A stretch of DNA of 64,000 nucleotides from the NCBI GenBank assembly GCA_903904815.1, contig CAIVDU010000093.1, forward strand, positions 25,296 through 89,295, written 5' to 3'. Position numbers and translations under genes: made by a program. Positions 60,154-64,000 of the stretch are shown here, piece after piece (the first letter of the stretch is position 1; each line of letters begins with the position of its first letter). This stretch comes from an uncultured Armatimonadota bacterium. Lineage in GTDB: Bacteria > Armatimonadota > Fimbriimonadia > Fimbriimonadales > Fimbriimonadaceae. The notes beneath the pieces are model-generated. The model searched no databases. It saw nothing but the letters and a program-made list of their open reading frames with translations, and was not told the DNA's origin.

Positions 60154-60942
60154 ATGTCGACGATGATGGTTTTGGGCGCGATGGCGATGCTCTCGTTAAA
60201 GCAGGACGCGGATCCTAAACATGGAAAGCACCTCGTTTGGAAGGACGATTTCAAAGCGAATGGACTGCCCGATCCTTCGAAATGGGGTTACGAGGTCGGT
60301 TTCGTGCGAAATCACGAGGCTCAGTACTACACCAAGGAAAGAGCGTCGAATGCGAGAGTCGTTGATGGCGAACTTATCATCGAGGCACGCAAGGAGGACT
60401 ACCAAGGTGGCAATTACACGGCGGCCGCCTTAGAGTCCACCAAAGCCTGGGATCACGGCTACTTCGAGTTTAAGGCAAAGATTCCGACCGGAAGAGGAAC
60501 TTGGCCGGCCATCTGGTTCCTGGGCGACGGCATAAGGAAATCAGGCGCGTCGTTCGTTGGATGGCCTCAGTGCGGCGAAATCGACCTCATGGAGAACGTG
60601 GGATTTGACCCAGAGAAGGTCCATTTCAATATTCACACTCAGTCGAATAACACCGCTGATGGCTCAGTGGCCAGCACGCACATCGACGTTCCTCGAGTTT
60701 GGGACGACTGGCACGTCTACGGGATGGATTACAAGGCTCATTCGCTGGATCTGTACTTCGATGGCAAGAAGGTTCTTACCTACCTCGACAATGGCAAGGG
60801 TTCGGCCGGATGGCCGTTTGATAAGCCGCAGTTCATCTTGCTGAATCTGGCGATTGGCGGCGATTGGGGAGGTCAGCGAGGCATCGACGATTCGATATTC
60901 CCCTCGAAGTTTGAGATCCAATACGTCCGGGTTTACCAGTAA
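60154..60942 (+). CDS. GH16-family endo-beta-glucanase
   Basis: It has 262 residues. The GH16 catalytic motif GEIDLMENVG (ExDxxE, near residue 145) and flanking jelly-roll strands (DHGYFEFKAKIPTGRGTWPAIWFLG, PRVWDDWHVYGMDY) are clear. The substrate is probably laminarin or mixed-linked beta-glucan. The hydrophobic N-terminus (MMVLGAMAMLSLK) is a likely signal. The ATG at 60154 is preceded by AGGGAC. It stands alone, with the PPIase gene 300 bases downstream. Confidence 0.95.
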   Translation: MSTMMVLGAMAMLSLKQDADPKHGKHLVWKDDFKANGLPDPSKWGYEVGFVRNHEAQYYTKERASNARVVDGELIIEARKEDYQGGNYTAAALESTKAWDHGYFEFKAKIPTGRGTWPAIWFLGDGIRKSGASFVGWPQCGEIDLMENVGFDPEKVHFNIHTQSNNTADGSVASTHIDVPRVWDDWHVYGMDYKAHSLDLYFDGKKVLTYLDNGKGSAGWPFDKPQFILLNLAIGGDWGGQRGIDDSIFPSKFEIQYVRVYQ

Positions 60943-61229
60943 TAGGACTTTGAACTGCCTGACGGCCCCCACGTTTCGCCGAGCGTGCTTCCGGAAACAG
61001 GCGATTTCGCCGTCATCCCTCGGACGGAAACATTCACGCGTTCTGGACCTCGCTATCGGCTCCCTTAATGGGGAACTTTAGTTTTCTTGCTCATATTCGC
61101 TTCATAACCTGGTATTTATACTAGCTATATCTATTTGCAAATGACTCGTAAGATAAAGATCGTCTCACGGGTGATTTGTGGGGAGCTGTCTCGGATTTCG
61201 GGACTGTATTTTTTTGAGAGAGGGAGGAA
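60943..61229. other. AT-rich intergenic region before the PPIase gene
   Basis: The segment around 61085-61160 is markedly AT-rich (a run of TATTTATACTAGCTATA type). It probably contains the promoter for the parvulin gene, but no well-spaced -35/-10 pair could be chosen. No gene recognised. Confidence 0.3.
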
Positions 61230-61245
61230 GTGGCGACGTTGCCAC
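61230..61245 (+). promoter_or_regulatory. Hairpin between ribosome site and start codon of the PPIase gene
   Basis: GTGGC and GCCAC pair around GACGTT. GGAGGAA stands directly before it and the ATG is four bases after it, so folding would bring a ribosome site that is too distant (over 20 bases) into usable range. Confidence 0.5.
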
Positions 61246-61249
61246 ACAA

Positions 61250-62212
61250 ATGAATAGTTCTAAGAGTTCTTCTGGACCCATTGGTCCGACTCCGCTGGCC
61301 ATTATTGCCATCATCGCGGTCGCTTTGGTCTCAGGTTTTGTCTGGGCGAGCCGGCGATCTGACGATGTAGCGACCGTGGATCTCCTCCCCGTTTCCAACG
61401 AGGAGTTCCAACATCGTCTCGAACTGGTAGCGGGTCCTAAAGTGCTTCAACAGATCGTGAACGAGGACATGGACCTCGGCTTCGCGAAAAAGCTCGGCGT
61501 ATACCCCTCTGACGTCGACGTCCAGAAGCAACTCGACTCGATGAAGAAGCAGCCTGACTTCGGCGAGCAGCTTAAAAAATCCAGAGAAACGGAAAAGGAT
61601 CTCCGGCGGGAGATCACGGTGAAGCTTGCCCAGCAAGCGGTGATCACCAAGGGAGTGACGATCAGCGACGCTGAGGTTAAAGCGTATTACGATCTGAACG
61701 TTTCACCTGACAACCCGAAAGCTCGTTTCCATACTCCCGAAGCTGTCCAGGTAGCGGTGATCGTCACGCCCGTTGAAGACGACTCAAAGACTGCTTTTCA
61801 TCAGCTTGCTCGGGGAGCTGCTTTTGCCGATGTCGCAAAGGCCTATTCGCGAGATCCGAGTGCAAACAACGGCGGACTTCTGCCGGCGATAGCCAAAGGC
61901 AAACTTGACGCCAGAAAGTTCCCTGGACTCGAACAGATCCTCTTCGATATGAAGGTCGGCGACCAGATTGACCCGCGAAAGATCAACGGACTCTGGTGGA
62001 TTATTCGTTGTGTCGGCCGCACTCACGAACAGACCGTTCCCTTTGACAAGGTGAGGGACGAGTGTCTGCTTGGAGCAAAGCTCGACAAGGGGCTCAGAAC
62101 CAACGGTCGGACGATTCAGCAGGAGCTCCAGGACTACAAGTCGACGAACCCAGTCCAGATTTCTCGACCCGAATACAAGAGTCTCGTCGGAACCGGAGGG
62201 CCTCCTCAGTGA
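61250..62212 (+). CDS. Membrane-anchored peptidyl-prolyl isomerase (parvulin type)
   Basis: About 320 residues. A membrane anchor (PLAIIAIIAVALVSGFVWA) is followed by a SurA-like helical region (about 40-140) and a parvulin domain (FHTPEAVQVAVIVTP, FADVAKAYSRDPSANNGGLLPAI, FPGLEQILFDMKVGDQID). It assists folding of exported proteins. The frame is open upstream to 61178, but that part is not SurA-like, so the ATG at 61250 is used with the hairpin-spaced ribosome site. A terminator follows at 62243. Confidence 0.85.
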   Translation: MNSSKSSSGPIGPTPLAIIAIIAVALVSGFVWASRRSDDVATVDLLPVSNEEFQHRLELVAGPKVLQQIVNEDMDLGFAKKLGVYPSDVDVQKQLDSMKKQPDFGEQLKKSRETEKDLRREITVKLAQQAVITKGVTISDAEVKAYYDLNVSPDNPKARFHTPEAVQVAVIVTPVEDDSKTAFHQLARGAAFADVAKAYSRDPSANNGGLLPAIAKGKLDARKFPGLEQILFDMKVGDQIDPRKINGLWWIIRCVGRTHEQTVPFDKVRDECLLGAKLDKGLRTNGRTIQQELQDYKSTNPVQISRPEYKSLVGTGGPPQ

Positions 62213-62242
62213 GTTTGACTACCGTTCAGTACAGTTTATTTA

Positions 62243-62274
62243 CCCGAGCACTCCGCAGTGTCTCGGGTTTTCGC
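62243..62274 (+). terminator. Rho-independent terminator of the PPIase gene
   Basis: CCCGAGCACT and AGTGTCTCGGG pair with one bulged T around CCGC, followed by TTTT. It lies 30 bases after the stop and about 54 before the next ATG. Confidence 0.7.
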
Positions 62275-62327
62275 GCGGATGACCAGGCCGCTTTCTTGGT
62301 TCAACACATCACGCACCGGAGTGCACT

Positions 62328-64000
62328 ATGAGCGCCAGTATTTATCGCCGAGCTCGACGTCAACGCATACCCCTAACCAAGAGATTCGCTCACCGTCTCC
62401 TCATCGCTGCCATGTTGGCTGCGGTGGGAACCGCGAATGCCCAGGATAATCATTTCACCTGGGGTGGTCTCAACAACTTCTGGGATAACCCGGACGGGAC
62501 CGTCAATTTCGCCAATTGGGACAACAACCCGTTGGGCTTTGGCGCGTTCATTATTGGCTCCAACCCGATTTCGAACTACACGGAAATTCGGGCAGCCCAA
62601 TTCACGGGTACCTACCTTTCCAGTGTAGGTGGCCTCACGATCAGTGGTGGCGGGCTGACTCTCACCAGCGGCGCGACAACGAGCACCATCGGTGGTGACC
62701 TCACTGTGTCTGGAGGTTTCCTCACTGCGGCAGGCGCTGTCAATGTAAGCGGCGGACTGAACCTGAGTTCTGGATCGATCTACTCCGGCGATCTGACGAA
62801 TGGATTTACAATTAGCGGCGCACTGAATTGGTCTGGCGGTTCGATCGGCGATATATCGACTCCTCAGGCCACGCTCGTGAACGCAATGAGTGGGGGCACT
62901 CTGTCTGGCGGAACGCTCAATCTGGCCGGCAATTTGGTGAACCACGGCTCGATGACCTGGACGGGCGGCGATCTCGTGGGCGCAAGCGGCGGCGCCTTCG
63001 ACGATACCGTCGTCAATCTCAGCACTTTTGAGATTCAGAACGATGGATCGAATTGGAACAATGTCTCGGTTGTCAACATCGGGACGTTCAAGAAAGACAC
63101 CACCAATGGTTTGTCAGTTCTGAACGGTGCGTCGTTCACCAACAACTCGCCGGCTACGCTTGAAGTGGCGACTGGAGAGCTTGACGTCCTCGAGAAGAGT
63201 TTCTCCAACTCTGGCCTGGTGAAGGTTGATTCAGGTTCGACACTTCGAATTACTCCAAGCGGATCGGGATACAACAACGGCACGATCAACGTGCTGAACG
63301 GCGGATCGTCGCTCTTGGAGCTTGGCGGAGCCTTCCAAAACCAAGGCACGATTTCCGTTGATGGAGTGAGTAGTTCCATCCTAGTCTCCGGAAATCTCGC
63401 CAACCAGAACATGATGAAAGCCACCAACGGTGGCACGTTCGACATCACCGGAAGCCTGACGCTCCAGGGTGGAACGATTCAGGGTGGAAACGTTATCAAC
63501 TCGACCAAGATCGGGTTTGACAACAACTATTGGAACACGATTGACGGTGTCTCGCTTGACGGCGGGCTTGATCTGTCCCACGGCTATCAGTCGGCTCGCA
63601 TCCAAGGTGGCACCACTTTCGGGGCCAACCCCACTATTCTCATCGGCAACAGTGACGGTACGCACAACTGGACTCAAGCCACCCTTTACGTGAATCAGGA
63701 TCAAACCTTCACCGGCGCGACCATCGATTTCGGCAACAACTATTACGGCTACGTCAACACGATGAATGTCCAAAACGGACACAACTTGACGTTCGATGCG
63801 GGCACCACGGTTAGTGGTGAATTCAGTATTCAGAGCTACAACGGCGGTGGCACACTTACCAACCAGGGTGTGATTGAGACCAGCTATACCGGCTATTGGG
63901 ACAATCCCCGGCTGGGCCAGTCGTTCAGCAGCGTCATTAACCAGGGCTCTATTCTCGCTCAGAACCTGGCGCACACTTCGCTCTACCTCTACGGTGGGAA
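62328..64000 (+). CDS. Large secreted beta-solenoid protein, truncated by the right window edge
   Basis: Open to the end of the window without a stop (557 codons). ATG at 62328. A long basic signal peptide ends in LLIAAMLAAVGTANAQ. The mature part is a series of short Gly/Asn/Ser/Thr-rich beta strands with repeated motifs such as LTISGGGLTLTSG, GGTLSGGTLNLAG and FTGATIDFGNN, the pattern of right-handed parallel beta-helix autotransporter-type or PEP-CTERM surface proteins. The end, with any anchor, is outside the window. Likely a surface adhesin or matrix protein. Confidence 0.8.
   Translation, partial: MSASIYRRARRQRIPLTKRFAHRLLIAAMLAAVGTANAQDNHFTWGGLNNFWDNPDGTVNFANWDNNPLGFGAFIIGSNPISNYTEIRAAQFTGTYLSSVGGLTISGGGLTLTSGATTSTIGGDLTVSGGFLTAAGAVNVSGGLNLSSGSIYSGDLTNGFTISGALNWSGGSIGDISTPQATLVNAMSGGTLSGGTLNLAGNLVNHGSMTWTGGDLVGASGGAFDDTVVNLSTFEIQNDGSNWNNVSVVNIGTFKKDTTNGLSVLNGASFTNNSPATLEVATGELDVLEKSFSNSGLVKVDSGSTLRITPSGSGYNNGTINVLNGGSSLLELGGAFQNQGTISVDGVSSSILVSGNLANQNMMKATNGGTFDITGSLTLQGGTIQGGNVINSTKIGFDNNYWNTIDGVSLDGGLDLSHGYQSARIQGGTTFGANPTILIGNSDGTHNWTQATLYVNQDQTFTGATIDFGNNYYGYVNTMNVQNGHNLTFDAGTTVSGEFSIQSYNGGGTLTNQGVIETSYTGYWDNPRLGQSFSSVINQGSILAQNLAHTSLYLYGG

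Overview
The window looks like a chromosomal segment of a member of the Armatimonadota, most likely of the Fimbriimonas type. The evidence is a prepilin signal ending in the FPVFAQAK motif (52762), several exported proteins ending in Pro-Glu-Pro, a hydrophobic helix and Arg-rich tail (PEP-CTERM), many ECF sigma factors and secreted polysaccharide hydrolases. This assignment is inferred from signature motifs only. No tRNA, rRNA, CRISPR array, insertion sequence or phage gene was found.

Layout. 1-9110: an edge-truncated secreted protein, a divergent Zn-alcohol dehydrogenase / succinate-semialdehyde dehydrogenase pair, then three exported or glycan-active proteins (GH78 rhamnosidase with a discoidin domain, a HAF-repeat protein, a GH43-like enzyme). 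9339-15149: BON-domain protein, CDF transporter, spondin-type PEP-CTERM protein with a sigma/anti-sigma pair, acetate kinase and a PRC-barrel protein. 15361-25684: one tightly packed operon coding for phosphoketolase, class I fructose-bisphosphate aldolase and a complete N-type (sodium-signature) ATPase, in the order D-C-Q-R-B-E-F-A-G. 25825-33620: two HAD phosphatases, a response regulator convergent with a multi-PAS histidine kinase, and small proteins, including a chain of coupled micro-ORFs. 33510-38895: minus-strand genes (dienelactone hydrolase, DinB, ice-binding PEP-CTERM protein, and an ECF42 sigma / YciI / SRPBCC operon). 39343-46311: katG behind a PerR/Fur-like palindrome, small exported proteins, an aldo/keto reductase with TetR, and a 12-repeat tectonin propeller protein. 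46387-52268: MFS transporter, sigma/membrane-protein pair, GH18, PEP-CTERM protein, AraC regulator. 52762-64000: prepilin and lipoprotein, TPR-sulfotransferase, thioredoxin, TrmO-like protein, MaeB-type malic enzyme, GH16, an anchored parvulin PPIase and an adhesin-like protein cut by the right edge.

The central idea is that phosphoketolase makes acetyl-phosphate, acetate kinase turns it into ATP plus acetate, and the co-transcribed N-ATPase can spend that ATP on ion export. Fermentative ATP supply would then be linked directly to membrane energisation. The dehydrogenases, BON and PRC-barrel proteins around it fit a low-oxygen or stress fermentation island. Two coupled genes appear to use non-standard start codons (ATT for atpB, CTG for a sigma factor).
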